This document shows, piece by piece, positions 17,560-27,344 of a DNA stretch of 64,000 bases. Source of the DNA: Sphingobacterium faecium (lineage in GTDB: Bacteria > Bacteroidota > Bacteroidia > Sphingobacteriales > Sphingobacteriaceae); contig NZ_QBKH01000004.1 of assembly GCF_003054045.1 (NCBI RefSeq), forward strand, positions 62,001 through 126,000. The letters run 5' to 3'. Below the pieces are notes generated by a model. The model was not told the origin of the DNA, did no database searches, and was given only the letters and a program-made list of their open reading frames with translations. A program made the translations under genes and the position numbers. The stretch's first letter is position 1; every line of letters begins with the position of its first letter.

Positions 17560-19765
17560 ATAAACCTATATGTTCATTTTTATTATCTTTTGGACCATCT
17601 TTACTGATTGCCTTTGGATTATTCTTCAAATAATGCCAGGTAATTTTATCTTCCAATCGCGCCTCCCCTTTTGATGCCTTCACTTGAACGATATTGTCTC
17701 CCTCCCTTAATTTAATATTTTGAAAGATATAATGCACATCTGTTTCTCCCATAACATAGTTTTTGATCTCTACACCATTTACCCATAGCGTTGGTGTTCC
17801 GATATTGGAATAAACAGTTATGGGTGTAACCTCATTGGCTCTTTCCACAACACGACGTTGTGTCAGGTAAAGTACAGGTTCTTTACTCCAGTTAGCTTTA
17901 TACCAATAAAACGGATCCTTCTTTAACTTTCTATCGAAAGTAACCAATCCTTTATAGTTTCTAGGTTCAACATTTAAGGCGGTTATTGGGGTCGCAAAAT
18001 CAAATGTATTCCATAGATAAGATGCTAAAAATATAGGATGTCTTTTTATCGTTCCCCAATGTATTTCATGAAACTTCGTTGAAAATTCTTCTGGAAAAAA
18101 TGCAGGGTTTGCCCATTGGTTACCAACATCTCCAACAACCTCTTGCTGGTGGTTGGGATTTGCTTCGGCTCCATATTCTGAAAAAATTATTTTATAATCT
18201 TTAAAATCTTTTGAAATTTGATCCGCCCAGTGATCCACATCACGAATGACACCATTGTACCATCCAAAATAATGGTTGATACCCTGTACATCTGCGTTAT
18301 TGTTTACAGCATGATTAATGACATTATAACCACTCACTTGAACCGTATAGCGATATGGATCTTCTGTTTTAGCCAAGTCATTCAATTTTGTTGTTAATTC
18401 TATGGTATAAGCATTGGGTGTATAAACTTCGTTGTGTAATCCCCAGATATAAATAGAGGGATGATTATAATTTTGCCTAATAAGTTCTGTCAACTGCTGC
18501 TTAGCATTTGCTTCTTCTAATGTTGTTACACGATTGACAAATGGAATTTCTGCCCAAACAATAAAACCTATACTATCGCATTTTGCATAAAAATAATCCG
18601 ATTGTTGGTAATGAGCTAATCGAATAGTGGTTGCTCCCATTTCTTTTATAATAGCCAAATCTTCATCATGATCTGCATTTGATAGAGCAGAGCCCTTTCC
18701 CCATCGATCTTGATGACGTGTCACACCATACATCGGATATTTAACACCGTTTAAAAAGAAGCCTTCTCCTGTACGCAGTTCAAATTTGCGAATTCCCAAT
18801 GGCTGAACCACTTCATCAAGAATAATATTTCCATCCATAATCTGTGTGACTACCTTATACAAATAGGGATCTTCTAAGCCTTGCCATACGTGTGGATTTG
18901 TTATTCTAATATCTTGAACGACCTCTTGTCTTCCCTGCGGAAGTAAGCGATATTTTTTTACATCTTTTAATTTTACAGCTCCACTTTGCTCAAAAATCGT
19001 TGATACGATTTGCACATCTCGCATTTCTGGAGTTTTATTTTCTAATTTCGCTTTTAAGCTGATGTCAGCTTTTTTCTTATCTACTTCCTTTTGACTGATA
19101 TATATTCCTGAAGAAGCATAATCAGAAACTGCAATATTAATTTTGTCCGTTACAATCAATTCAACGGGGCGATAAATTCCACCATACATAGGAAATAAAG
19201 TATGATTAACAGGAATTACTTGCGGAGTGGCTTCATTATTTACTTTAACCAATATCTCATTTTCCACTCCTAATTTCAACATATTGGTAAGTTCTAATAC
19301 AAAAGCAGAATAACCACCTTGATGCCGACCAACAATTTGGTAGTTACCATTCATCGTTGATCCATCATATACCAAATTGCCTTTTTGCAACTTTACAGAC
19401 GTAGGTGAATTATTGATATAAACTTCAGTGTTGGTATTGACTCCTTCAAATTTTATAAAAACACGTTTTCCATTCCATGAAGATTCGGGAATAAAAGTTT
19501 TCCGATAATAAGCATCTCCTACATAAAATTTTTCATTAGATGTAAATCGATCGTTGCGGACCTGCATATCTGTTGCATTCCATGTATGCGGCACAGTAAC
19601 AGACTGCCAAGTACCCGAGAAAATATTTCCATATTGCAATCCATCAGTAGTAAATGGTCCTTTTTTAAAAGCCCATTCTTGATTAAAGGGTATAACTTCT
19701 CTAGCAGAAACAATAGAAGCTAAAATGGTTAAGAAAGTTAAAGTAATAACTGCCTTGAAATTCAT
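17558..19765 (-). CDS. Glycoside hydrolase family 2 protein, probable secreted beta-galactosidase
   Basis: A 735-residue protein with an N-terminal signal peptide (cleavage after about residue 21, SIVSA). A jelly-roll sugar-binding domain (about 30-210), an Ig-like domain (about 215-320) and a TIM barrel follow. Catalytic landmarks are GVTRHQDRWGKG, WAEIPFV, the acid/base in LHNEVYTP and the nucleophile Glu in FSEYGAEAN. A C-terminal beta domain closes the protein. GH2 members act on beta-galactosides, beta-glucuronides or beta-mannosides, and galactosidase is the best guess from overall pattern. It stands alone, with no transporter or regulator beside it. Confidence 0.85.
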   Translation of the reverse strand: MNFKAVITLTFLTILASIVSAREVIPFNQEWAFKKGPFTTDGLQYGNIFSGTWQSVTVPHTWNATDMQVRNDRFTSNEKFYVGDAYYRKTFIPESSWNGKRVFIKFEGVNTNTEVYINNSPTSVKLQKGNLVYDGSTMNGNYQIVGRHQGGYSAFVLELTNMLKLGVENEILVKVNNEATPQVIPVNHTLFPMYGGIYRPVELIVTDKINIAVSDYASSGIYISQKEVDKKKADISLKAKLENKTPEMRDVQIVSTIFEQSGAVKLKDVKKYRLLPQGRQEVVQDIRITNPHVWQGLEDPYLYKVVTQIMDGNIILDEVVQPLGIRKFELRTGEGFFLNGVKYPMYGVTRHQDRWGKGSALSNADHDEDLAIIKEMGATTIRLAHYQQSDYFYAKCDSIGFIVWAEIPFVNRVTTLEEANAKQQLTELIRQNYNHPSIYIWGLHNEVYTPNAYTIELTTKLNDLAKTEDPYRYTVQVSGYNVINHAVNNNADVQGINHYFGWYNGVIRDVDHWADQISKDFKDYKIIFSEYGAEANPNHQQEVVGDVGNQWANPAFFPEEFSTKFHEIHWGTIKRHPIFLASYLWNTFDFATPITALNVEPRNYKGLVTFDRKLKKDPFYWYKANWSKEPVLYLTQRRVVERANEVTPITVYSNIGTPTLWVNGVEIKNYVMGETDVHYIFQNIKLREGDNIVQVKASKGEARLEDKITWHYLKNNPKAISKDGPKDNKNEHIGL

Positions 19766-19892
19766 AATATATTATTAAAGGTTTTTATTAAATAGTTCCC
19801 ACCTTATCCAGGTGTAGCGTATGGACAAAGATATAAACCTAATTGAATTGCAAAGAAAAGTTAAAAGGTAAGAAATAGCCTAAAATCAATTG

Positions 19893-19917
19893 TAGAGACC
19901 TCATAAAGGGGTCTCTA
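19893..19917 (-). terminator. Weak hairpin after the alpha/beta hydrolase gene
   Basis: An eight-base-pair stem (19893-19900 with 19910-19917) lies 85 nt after the minus-strand stop codon at 20002. A real T tract is missing, so termination is only possible, not shown. Confidence 0.35.
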
Positions 19918-20001
19918 TCTTCGAAAAAAGCAATTTACAACGTTATCGTATTTTTAATAAAATAGACAAGATGTCACTCAAATAATACATATGACAGACC
20001 A

Positions 20002-21372
20002 TTAGTTTAAAGCATGAATCCACTTTACAAGATCTAATAAAACTTCATTGTTCATCGTTTCACTAATATGTTCGTATTCGGAAACAGCTCCTGTACTTGC
20101 TTTTTGAAATAAGTGATTTAAACCCTCGTACTCTTTTAATACAGTTTTCGGATTAGTGGGTAAATTAGATTTTAAACTATTTAAATTTTGCTCTGCTGGA
20201 ACTTGAACATCAAGGCTTCCAAATGCAGCATAAACCGGTATGGTAATCTTCTTAATAAAAGGGATGGGATCTATTCGCATGAAATAGCGATAAGATGGCA
20301 ATAAAAGAGTCTCCAGTTCTAACTTACTAGCAGAGTTTAATTGTGCTGGATCAATTTTCATATTATCAAGAATCATAGCCATGGCTTCTTTGTGGGGTTT
20401 ATTACTCTTAACAATTTCGAAATTCTTTCTATTGATTTCCTGCGCGTGAGCTAAAGCGAGATCACTCATACCTGCTACCTTACCTATGCGATATAATTGG
20501 GAGACCATCAATGAATCTATAGGTATCGCGGGTCCGGCTAAAGAAACGATAAATGAAAGAGATGGGAGTTTTTGCCCTGCTAATAATTCCGCAATCAACC
20601 CTCCTTCGCTATGTCCTATAATACCAATTTTGTTGGGGTCGACGTTAGGTCTCTTCTTTAGAAACTCTATCGCAGCCATGGCATCTTTACTGAAATTCTC
20701 AATGGTTCCATTTATAAAGCTTCCTTGCGAAAGTCCAACGCCCCGATCATCGTATCGAAGTACAACAATATTATTTTTTGTTAAAAAATCAGATAATATA
20801 CGAAATGGTTCATGTCCCATTAATGTTTCATTCCGATCCTGAGGACCACTTCCTGTTACCAAAACAACTGCGGCAAACTTTCCCTTTTGCTTAGGGGATG
20901 TCAATGTGCCACTAAGAAGAACGTCATCATACTTATTTCTAAAGTTTACATCCACGGTATCGTAATTGTAAGGGGGTACTATGCGTTGTGATCTAGATAT
21001 CTTTATCTTACTGGCTGTAGAAATATCTTCTGTTTTAGTAAGATCTAATCTTGATCGAAATGCTCCCTGCTGAAACTCTCCACCTATTATATTTTCTTTT
21101 TCTATTTTACCGATATACGTAATACCTCCATGAATAACCACTTCGATTCCGTTACCGTTTATATGAGCTTGTGCAGGAATTCCAAAAGCTCCCTGATCAG
21201 GACTATCTGCTGTAGCTTTCCATAAACCTGCTTCTTCAGACAAATGAATAACAAAAGTCAAATTTGAATTTCCAACTTTTAGCATTCCCTTCCAACTTCC
21301 AGCAAAATTTTGAGGAAAAACAGTTATTGTACTCAACAATAAAATAAATAAACTAATTATATTTTTAACCAT
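20002..21372 (-). CDS. Secreted alpha/beta hydrolase with N-terminal beta domain
   Basis: A 456-residue protein: signal peptide (about 1-20), a beta-rich N-terminal domain (FAGSWKGMLKVGNS, to about residue 125), then an alpha/beta-hydrolase fold. It has VLVTGSGPQDRN, the RYDDRGVGLS strand and the nucleophile elbow GHSEGGL. The acid FGSLDVQVP and a late His in GLNHLFQ complete a Ser-Asp-His triad. Such proteins are annotated as esterases or peptidase-S9-like hydrolases, and the natural substrate is unknown. It is upstream of the GH2 gene on the same strand, but 236 nt with a hairpin separate them. Confidence 0.8.
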   Translation of the reverse strand: MVKNIISLFILLLSTITVFPQNFAGSWKGMLKVGNSNLTFVIHLSEEAGLWKATADSPDQGAFGIPAQAHINGNGIEVVIHGGITYIGKIEKENIIGGEFQQGAFRSRLDLTKTEDISTASKIKISRSQRIVPPYNYDTVDVNFRNKYDDVLLSGTLTSPKQKGKFAAVVLVTGSGPQDRNETLMGHEPFRILSDFLTKNNIVVLRYDDRGVGLSQGSFINGTIENFSKDAMAAIEFLKKRPNVDPNKIGIIGHSEGGLIAELLAGQKLPSLSFIVSLAGPAIPIDSLMVSQLYRIGKVAGMSDLALAHAQEINRKNFEIVKSNKPHKEAMAMILDNMKIDPAQLNSASKLELETLLLPSYRYFMRIDPIPFIKKITIPVYAAFGSLDVQVPAEQNLNSLKSNLPTNPKTVLKEYEGLNHLFQKASTGAVSEYEHISETMNNEVLLDLVKWIHALN

Positions 21373-21657
21373 TCTATCTAATAAAATATGAACAAAGCAG
21401 ATGAAACTACTTTTAATATCAGAACTAATACCAAAATCAAGCCATGATAATGCTTTTTAAAAAATTCGGTAATGGGAAATTCTTAAATAAACAAACGCAT
21501 GACACAACTTTAAATATAAATCCAAGAATAAGGGTGATTTGAATTGAAATAAATAGCTAAATAAAGTGCTACCTAAAAAGTAGACCAAATAATTATTGAA
21601 CGAAAAAGTAAAAAAACAATTCACTTTTTTAAGAAAGATTATCTAAAGGATTCGCTA

Positions 21658-22152
21658 TTATTTATTGTTCTCCATTTTAAGAATTTCTTGATTTACTTGG
21701 ATCGCAATACGACTTAATTCATCCTTTTTTTGAGTACCAATTAAAAGCTTAGATCCATCATTAAATATGACTTGCAAACCTACAGATCCTTTTGTATTAT
21801 AAGCTTTGCCCTCATTCCCGTTGCGGTAACCCCACCCATCATAATCTGCTATAGGGTTATAGTCCTTGATATATAGATGTCCTATTTGCGACCAAAGAAT
21901 GAATCTGGTTTTTAATAGAAATGGAAAAAACTGAACAGCTATTCCTTCTTCATTTATTGTAGTTTTTAGCCTTATAAAAGAAAATAGAATAATGATCCCT
22001 ACTATGATCCAAAACCCTGGATTGAAATTAATTTCAATAAAATCACCTCTTAATAGATTGAATAGGTCAAAATTTACAGTAGATAATAGCAAAAAAATCA
22101 TTAGAATAATCATCCACCAACTCCAAAATGTTTGTTTTTCTTGAAAATTCAT
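21658..22152 (-). CDS. Two-helix membrane protein with possible PH-like domain
   Basis: About 164 residues from the ATG at 22152 (MNFQEKQTFW). An in-frame ATG at 22197 would add 15 poorly convincing residues. Two membrane helices (about residues 8-28 and 45-62) are followed by a soluble C-terminal half (INEEGIAVQFFPFL, WSQIGHLYIKDYNP, LQVIFNDGSKLLIGTQK). Its strand pattern resembles bacterial PH-like domains. No named family was recognised. The gene stands alone between two non-coding stretches. Confidence 0.55.
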   Translation of the reverse strand: MNFQEKQTFWSWWMIILMIFLLLSTVNFDLFNLLRGDFIEINFNPGFWIIVGIIILFSFIRLKTTINEEGIAVQFFPFLLKTRFILWSQIGHLYIKDYNPIADYDGWGYRNGNEGKAYNTKGSVGLQVIFNDGSKLLIGTQKKDELSRIAIQVNQEILKMENNK

Positions 22153-22197
22153 ATTATTTAATATCATTTGTCCTATACAATTATCTGATCCGATCAT

Positions 22198-22504
22198 CTA
22201 GTTTATTGTGCCGGTTTGGATCAATTTTGCCCAGTTGATTTACGATTTACTTCAAAGAGCATGCGGTCAATAAAAATTGAAAGATAAACCTTGCTCACCT
22301 AAACTTAAATACGTTCAAATATGCATAGCAAATTTATATAGCAAGAAATTCAAGTGAAGCTTACAACTTCAAGTCGAATTTAACAACTAAGGTTTTTATT
22401 AGGAATAATTCCTCCTATCTCACTAAATATAAACATTATTAAATCAAAAGGGTATTTTATAGCCGTAAACTTGAATTATTGGGAACATCTAATCGCAATA
22501 ATTA
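22198..22504. other. Non-coding stretch, nothing recognised
   Basis: About 300 nt between a membrane-protein gene and plsC. No ORF of useful length, tRNA, repeat or strong hairpin was seen. Base composition is very AT-rich, as in other gaps of the window. Confidence 0.5.
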
Positions 22505-22533
22505 TTTGTAAACTATATTAATAATTATATTTG
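22505..22533 (+). promoter_or_regulatory. Predicted plsC promoter
   Basis: TTTG at 22505-22508 and TATATTTG at 22526-22533 match the Bacteroidota -33 and -7 consensus with 17 nt between them. The implied start site is about 19 nt before the ATG. Confidence 0.55.
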
Positions 22534-22558
22534 CTGCAAATAATAATTAGATTTTAAC

Positions 22559-23296
22559 ATGAAGAAGATTATTGGATTTATTCTGACACCTATATTTTAT
22601 TTCTTTTTTGGCTTATGCCTTTTAATTTTTCATCCTGTTCAATGGTTGAGCCTTAAATTAGGAGGGTATAATATGCATAAGAAAAGTGTCGATATCCTCA
22701 ATTTCTTCCTAACATATTGCAATTGTCTACTTTTCAATAGCGTTACATTTATTGATAATAAAAATATACCCACGGGACAGCCTATTATTTTTGTAGCCAA
22801 TCATCAAAGTACATTTGATATACCGGCTATGATCTATTTTCTAAGAAGGTTTCATGGAAAATTCATCTCTAAAATAGAATTAGCAAAAGGAATACCTAGT
22901 ATATCTTTCAATTTAAAACATGGTGGAGCAGCGAATATTGACCGTAAAGATTCAAAGCAATCTATTGGAGAGATTTTAAAACTTGCTAATAATATGAAAA
23001 CCAAAAATTGGTCTGCTTTTATTTTTCCGGAAGGCACACGTACAAGAAATGGGAAGATGAAATCATTTCACGTTGGAGGAATCGCTACCATATTAAAGAA
23101 AAATCCTGATGCACTTATAGTTCCAATTGCCATTAATGGTTCCTATGAAATGACAAAGAGTGGTTTATTTCCGCTAACACCTTTTGTGAAAATGAGTTGG
23201 GAAGTCTTAGATCCAATTGATAAAACGGATAAAACTTTAGAAGAAATAGTTTTAGAAGCGGAACAAAAAATTCGTTTGAAAGTCAAAAATGGTTAG
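22559..23296 (+). CDS. plsC: 1-acyl-sn-glycerol-3-phosphate acyltransferase
   Basis: Adds the second acyl chain to lysophosphatidate to give phosphatidate at the inner membrane. The 245-residue protein has an N-terminal membrane helix (residues 5-25), the HX4D catalytic motif NHQSTFD near residue 81, and the substrate motif FPEGTRTR near residue 158. PIAINGSYEM follows. This is the usual PlsC/AGPAT layout and length. Its stop codon directly abuts that of the convergent glycosyltransferase (TAGCTA), leaving no room for a separate terminator. Confidence 0.9.
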   Translation: MKKIIGFILTPIFYFFFGLCLLIFHPVQWLSLKLGGYNMHKKSVDILNFFLTYCNCLLFNSVTFIDNKNIPTGQPIIFVANHQSTFDIPAMIYFLRRFHGKFISKIELAKGIPSISFNLKHGGAANIDRKDSKQSIGEILKLANNMKTKNWSAFIFPEGTRTRNGKMKSFHVGGIATILKKNPDALIVPIAINGSYEMTKSGLFPLTPFVKMSWEVLDPIDKTDKTLEEIVLEAEQKIRLKVKNG

Positions 23297-24430
23297 CTAT
23301 TTAACCTGCCTACCTTTCCAATCATATTTTCCAATATTACCTAATATCCCTATATATACCAAGTAAATAATATGTAATGAGGAAAGAATAGGCAGATACC
23401 TCATTAATTCCTCTCTATTGGAGAATTGAGTCAACGGTTGTATAAATAAATATTCAACTATTATTTTGACAACGAGGACGACCAGAAAAGTAAAAAGATA
23501 GGAATAATGATAAAATAGACCTGCCAAAAGACTGGCAAGCATACAAAAATTAAACAGCCAAATCGTGATACCGAGTAATACGATTGCTTTATTTTTATAT
23601 TTCGTACTTTTTGATGCCCAACGCTTGCGTTGGCTGATAAATGATCTCAATGTGGGTTTAGCATCCGTAAATACAATAGCATCAGTAGATTTACAAAAAC
23701 CTATCTTATGGGGATATCTCGCTGCAACTTTATGTAAAAATAATTCATCATCACCCGACGCCAATTCGTCTATTCCTGAAAATCCCCCCAATTCGTAGAA
23801 AATATCTTTGCGATAAGCCAAATTTGCACCATTACAAGTTGTAGGATTTTTATTTCCGATACCAGCTGCTCCCAAGCCTATTAAATATAAAAACTCAAGG
23901 GTCTGAAGTCTTTCAAAAAATGATTTTTCTTCTGAATAAATAACTGGCGAAGATAACATGTATAAATCTTGAGTTTCAAAATAACTAATTACCGTGTTCA
24001 ACCAATACTCATCCATTCTACAGTCGGCATCCGTCGTAACGATAATATCTCCGCTACATAAATCAATGGCTTTTGAAATAGCTAACTTCTTATACGAGTT
24101 CAATTTATTACTCTCATTGAGCTGAATCAATTGGACTCCTCTGTCCGCATAGGACAATACAACTTCACTGGTACAATCGGTAGAATGATCATCTATCACA
24201 ATTAATTCCAGTAATTCCGAAGGAAATTTCTGATGTAAAATAGCTTCAATAGTTCGTGCTATACCAGCCTCTTCATTGCGAGCCGCAATGATAACTGAAA
24301 CACGTCTCGTTGGTTTGTAATTCGATATGACGGTTGGTATTTCAAACCACCCCTTACGCATATATAGCACCAATGCCATATAGATCAGTGCTAATAATAT
24401 TGTTAAAAAACTAAGACTTAGAATCACCAA
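23297..24430 (-). CDS. Membrane glycosyltransferase family 2
   Basis: A 377-residue GT-A enzyme. It has an N-terminal membrane helix, then the GT2 core with VIIAARNEEAGI, IDDHSTD, the DxD-like TTDADCR, ASGDDE and the QRKRW acceptor motif. Three to four C-terminal helices follow. This is the architecture of processive or lipid-linked glycosyltransferases. Start choice: the frame opens with TTG (24430) then GTG (24427). Both overlap the end of the upstream flippase-like gene by about 17-20 nt, which implies coupled translation and a shared pathway, perhaps making a glycolipid. Confidence 0.85.
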   Translation of the reverse strand: MVILSLSFLTILLALIYMALVLYMRKGWFEIPTVISNYKPTRRVSVIIAARNEEAGIARTIEAILHQKFPSELLELIVIDDHSTDCTSEVVLSYADRGVQLIQLNESNKLNSYKKLAISKAIDLCSGDIIVTTDADCRMDEYWLNTVISYFETQDLYMLSSPVIYSEEKSFFERLQTLEFLYLIGLGAAGIGNKNPTTCNGANLAYRKDIFYELGGFSGIDELASGDDELFLHKVAARYPHKIGFCKSTDAIVFTDAKPTLRSFISQRKRWASKSTKYKNKAIVLLGITIWLFNFCMLASLLAGLFYHYSYLFTFLVVLVVKIIVEYLFIQPLTQFSNREELMRYLPILSSLHIIYLVYIGILGNIGKYDWKGRQVK

Positions 24431-25388
24431 AAAAATTTATTTTCAAGACAAAAAAAGAACCTAAGAAAGCTGGTAGTATCAAGTTCACAAACCAAATACA
24501 GGATACAATTGCCATTACAGCCAGCTCTTGGTTCGTTATATAACTATAAAGATTACCCGCAACAAAACTTCTTACACTAAAATCAAAAATATCCAATGTA
24601 GGTAATGCTGCCTGTACGAAGAACAAAATGAATATCATCAAAATCATTGCCATTACGGGCAATTCTGGTAAAATAACCAACATTAAAATAATATATTGCG
24701 AAGTAAAAATGATAAATCGAGCTAATGAGATTAAAATGACTACCAACAATTCCTTAAAAGTGTACTCTTCTAAAATGGAAAAGAATGGTTTGATACGTTT
24801 CAGAAAACCAATTTTTCCAACAATAATATCTACCCAATGCACATTAAAATAAAGGACTAAAAAACCTGTTGCATAAAGAATTGCTAATAACCAAATACCA
24901 AATCCAATTGATAAAGGGGTCTCCAGGTAAGTACACGCAAACCAAGCAATGCTTAATGCTCCAGCTATGCTTGTTAACACCAATTGTGCAAATAAACCAA
25001 CACCCATCGCTACGGCGCCCTTAGCTCGATTTTCAGGTTTCAAGAACAAGACTCTTCCACCGTATTCACCAATTCTATTTGGTGTAAAGATAGCCCATGT
25101 TAATCCACTAAATACAGACTGGAAAGCTTTCCCCAAGGATATTTTTTCAATCCTAATGGCGAGATACTGCCATTTAACAACTTCAAGCATCCAATTGACA
25201 AACATTAAAAATACTATGAGGCTAAAAGTCAACCAAAAATAGTGAGGATCAATCCCATCTATTAATGTTTTAAATTTAAGCAGATTATTTGGATCTGATA
25301 ATTGCTTATAGATATACCAGCCAGCAAAAGCTAAGACTGCGATTTTAATCAATACACCACTATATTTTTTTTGAGCTTTTGTCAGCAT
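24411..25388 (-). CDS. UPF0104/lysylphosphatidylglycerol synthase TM-domain protein
   Basis: A 325-residue polytopic membrane protein with about eight helices. It has the family block FTPNRIGEYGGRVLFLK near residues 97-113, equivalent to the GGVGGDGYK segment of the paralogue at 15.9 kb. The 3' end overlaps the GT2 gene, so the two form an operon. A role in transbilayer movement of the glycosylated lipid made by that enzyme is a reasonable inference, but it is not shown. The start ATG is 78 nt upstream of and divergent from the ruvC frame. Confidence 0.75.
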   Translation of the reverse strand: MLTKAQKKYSGVLIKIAVLAFAGWYIYKQLSDPNNLLKFKTLIDGIDPHYFWLTFSLIVFLMFVNWMLEVVKWQYLAIRIEKISLGKAFQSVFSGLTWAIFTPNRIGEYGGRVLFLKPENRAKGAVAMGVGLFAQLVLTSIAGALSIAWFACTYLETPLSIGFGIWLLAILYATGFLVLYFNVHWVDIIVGKIGFLKRIKPFFSILEEYTFKELLVVILISLARFIIFTSQYIILMLVILPELPVMAMILMIFILFFVQAALPTLDIFDFSVRSFVAGNLYSYITNQELAVMAIVSCIWFVNLILPAFLGSFFVLKINFFGDSKS

Positions 25389-25510
25389 TTCTCAATTTTG
25401 GAAACAATGTTACTAAATTTTAGTCAAAGCTAAAGCTATTTTATGGCAATTATAGTATCCTTTCGATGTTGAATTTATATCCATATCGAATAAAAAATGT
25501 AATATTGCAC

Positions 25511-26077
25511 ATGCAGAAGGAGAAAGCGAAAGAAAGAATTATTTTAGGTATTGATCCTGGAACAGTTGTTTTAGGCTATGGAGTAATACGAGAACAGGGA
25601 AATAACATTAGCCTCATAACAATGGGCGTAGTTAAAATGGGGCACCTTGATGATCATGCTCTCAAGCTTCAACGCATATTTAAAAAAACTACAGCCCTAA
25701 TAGAGGAATATAAACCTGACAGTGTTGCTCTAGAGGCACCATTTTATGGAAAAAACATTCAAGTAATGCTTAAGCTAGGTAGAGCACAAGGGGTTGCTAT
25801 GGCAGCAGCTCTAAATTTTGATATTCCAATTTTTGAATATGCTCCTAGAAAAATAAAGCAATCAGTCACTGGTAGCGGCAATGCCACCAAAGAACAGGTA
25901 GCAGGGATGCTTAAATCCCTACTAAAATTCAATGAAACTCCAGAATTTTTAGATGCCACAGATGGATTGGCAGCTGCAGTTTGTCATTCTTTTCAAAAAA
26001 ATGCAAGTACAGGTAATAGCAAAAGTTATAGTGGCTGGAGTGCTTTTGTAAAAGATAATGAGAAAAGAATCAAATAA
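25511..26077 (+). CDS. ruvC: Crossover junction endodeoxyribonuclease RuvC
   Basis: A Holliday-junction resolvase acting with RuvAB. From the ATG at 25511 the protein is 188 residues, the normal family size. An in-frame ATG at 25466 would add 15 residues (MLNLYPYRIKN...) not expected in RuvC. Catalytic acids are visible: Asp in LGIDPGT at the N-terminus, Glu in LEAPFYGKN, and the Asp/His of DATDGLAAAVCH. The ruvA and ruvB genes are not nearby. The stop codon is two bases from that of the convergent 347-residue gene. Confidence 0.93.
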   Translation: MQKEKAKERIILGIDPGTVVLGYGVIREQGNNISLITMGVVKMGHLDDHALKLQRIFKKTTALIEEYKPDSVALEAPFYGKNIQVMLKLGRAQGVAMAAALNFDIPIFEYAPRKIKQSVTGSGNATKEQVAGMLKSLLKFNETPEFLDATDGLAAAVCHSFQKNASTGNSKSYSGWSAFVKDNEKRIK

Positions 26078-26079
26078 GC

Positions 26080-27123
26080 TTATAGCTGCACTTGTCTAAT
26101 TACATTTTTCACATTCAATTCAACAATATCCGTCATAGTTTTACATTTCAAGTACTGTTCGCTCTCATGTGAAATTGCGTATGCTTCACGTAATTGTTTA
26201 ATATTCTCCTCCGTAGATAATTGCTGAGTTTTTGAAGCATCTCTCAAATCTGCAATTCGATGCCTTTCACTACGTACCCGATGGACGATCGAAGATCGTT
26301 CTTCTTGTTGATACTGTAAAACCGTTTTGTCGGTAAGATGCTCCATGGACAGTTTGACATATGGAAAATTCTCTTTAAAAAACTGGGGCATATATACTTT
26401 TGGATTACCTTCATAAAATTGTTGGTCAAAATCAATCGCACGAATCCGAAATTGGAAGTCATCAAAATCTGGTGTTATTTGTACAACGAAATTATAAGCA
26501 CGCATATCTCCCAATAATGATATAATACAACGTTCGTTAAATTTGACAAACTCTTTAGATATTCGAGTGAGATTATAATCAGGTGTATACATCCTCTGTT
26601 TGGCAAAGATATCTCCAGGAATGCCCACAATATGTTCTTCCACGAGTGTCTCATGGTCTACCATATAGTTCACTTGGTTTGGAGACAATATCTCTTCCAA
26701 TTCCAATCCGTAAATACGTGAAGCATCAGCTTGTTTTATATAAAAGTAATCATAAACATCATTCAATCGATTCACAATTCGAATACGAAATGGCCTGGTA
26801 TTTCCAAAAGCACAATATTCGACACGATCTATATACTTGTGTTGTACTATTCGCGTATTACCAGATGCCTTTAAATTTGCGTAGATAACTTTTAAACCAT
26901 CGTAAAGTTGATCGATTAGATAGGGTGGATATAAAGGGGTCTCCCAAAATGTATCATTCCCATATTTGTCCATCACAGGTATAGTCTCTGTAAACGAGAG
27001 TAAATCCTTATAAGTAATAGGTAGCTTTGCATCACGTTGGTATAAACGTAAATATTTATGCAATCCCTCCCCAACGGCATAGATGGGCTTCTTCCTTGAA
27101 ATTTTAACGTCTTCTATTTCCAT
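26080..27123 (-). CDS. Conserved protein of unknown function with kinase-like GD...N / IDFD signature
   Basis: A 347-residue soluble protein with no signal peptide or membrane helix. I do not recognise a named family. In its second half, GDMRAYNFV followed about 20 residues later by RAIDFDQQ resembles the catalytic and metal-binding loops of protein-kinase-like folds (GDxxxxN and IDxD, as in aminoglycoside phosphotransferases and HipA-like kinases). An N-terminal ATP-binding loop is not obvious. The C-terminal 80 residues are helical and charged. It is monocistronic and convergent with ruvC, with only two bases between the stop codons. Confidence 0.55.
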   Translation of the reverse strand: MEIEDVKISRKKPIYAVGEGLHKYLRLYQRDAKLPITYKDLLSFTETIPVMDKYGNDTFWETPLYPPYLIDQLYDGLKVIYANLKASGNTRIVQHKYIDRVEYCAFGNTRPFRIRIVNRLNDVYDYFYIKQADASRIYGLELEEILSPNQVNYMVDHETLVEEHIVGIPGDIFAKQRMYTPDYNLTRISKEFVKFNERCIISLLGDMRAYNFVVQITPDFDDFQFRIRAIDFDQQFYEGNPKVYMPQFFKENFPYVKLSMEHLTDKTVLQYQQEERSSIVHRVRSERHRIADLRDASKTQQLSTEENIKQLREAYAISHESEQYLKCKTMTDIVELNVKNVIRQVQL

Positions 27124-27344
27124 AAATTTCGTACTGATGACCTAAAGTCAATAAAAATCAAAATGATATATAAAATTGTTATTCAAATATCACATTAACA
27201 ATATGTATATAAAATTTTTACTAAATTTACAGACATAAACCAACAAATCTTAGTATTTTTGAAAAATTTAAAATTTTAATCTGTGACGATTATAAAACAG
27301 TATGTCATCAACACTGATTAACTTAATTAATAACAGCACATTTA

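Noticed and set aside
19766..20001. Possible tRNA or small RNA in the GH2-hydrolase gap
   Set aside because: No cloverleaf or conserved T-arm can be drawn; only a single hairpin without a T tract is present.
20486..20842. 118-codon plus-strand ORF opposite the alpha/beta hydrolase
   Set aside because: The minus-strand frame carries the nucleophile elbow and other triad motifs, and the plus frame has no recognisable features.
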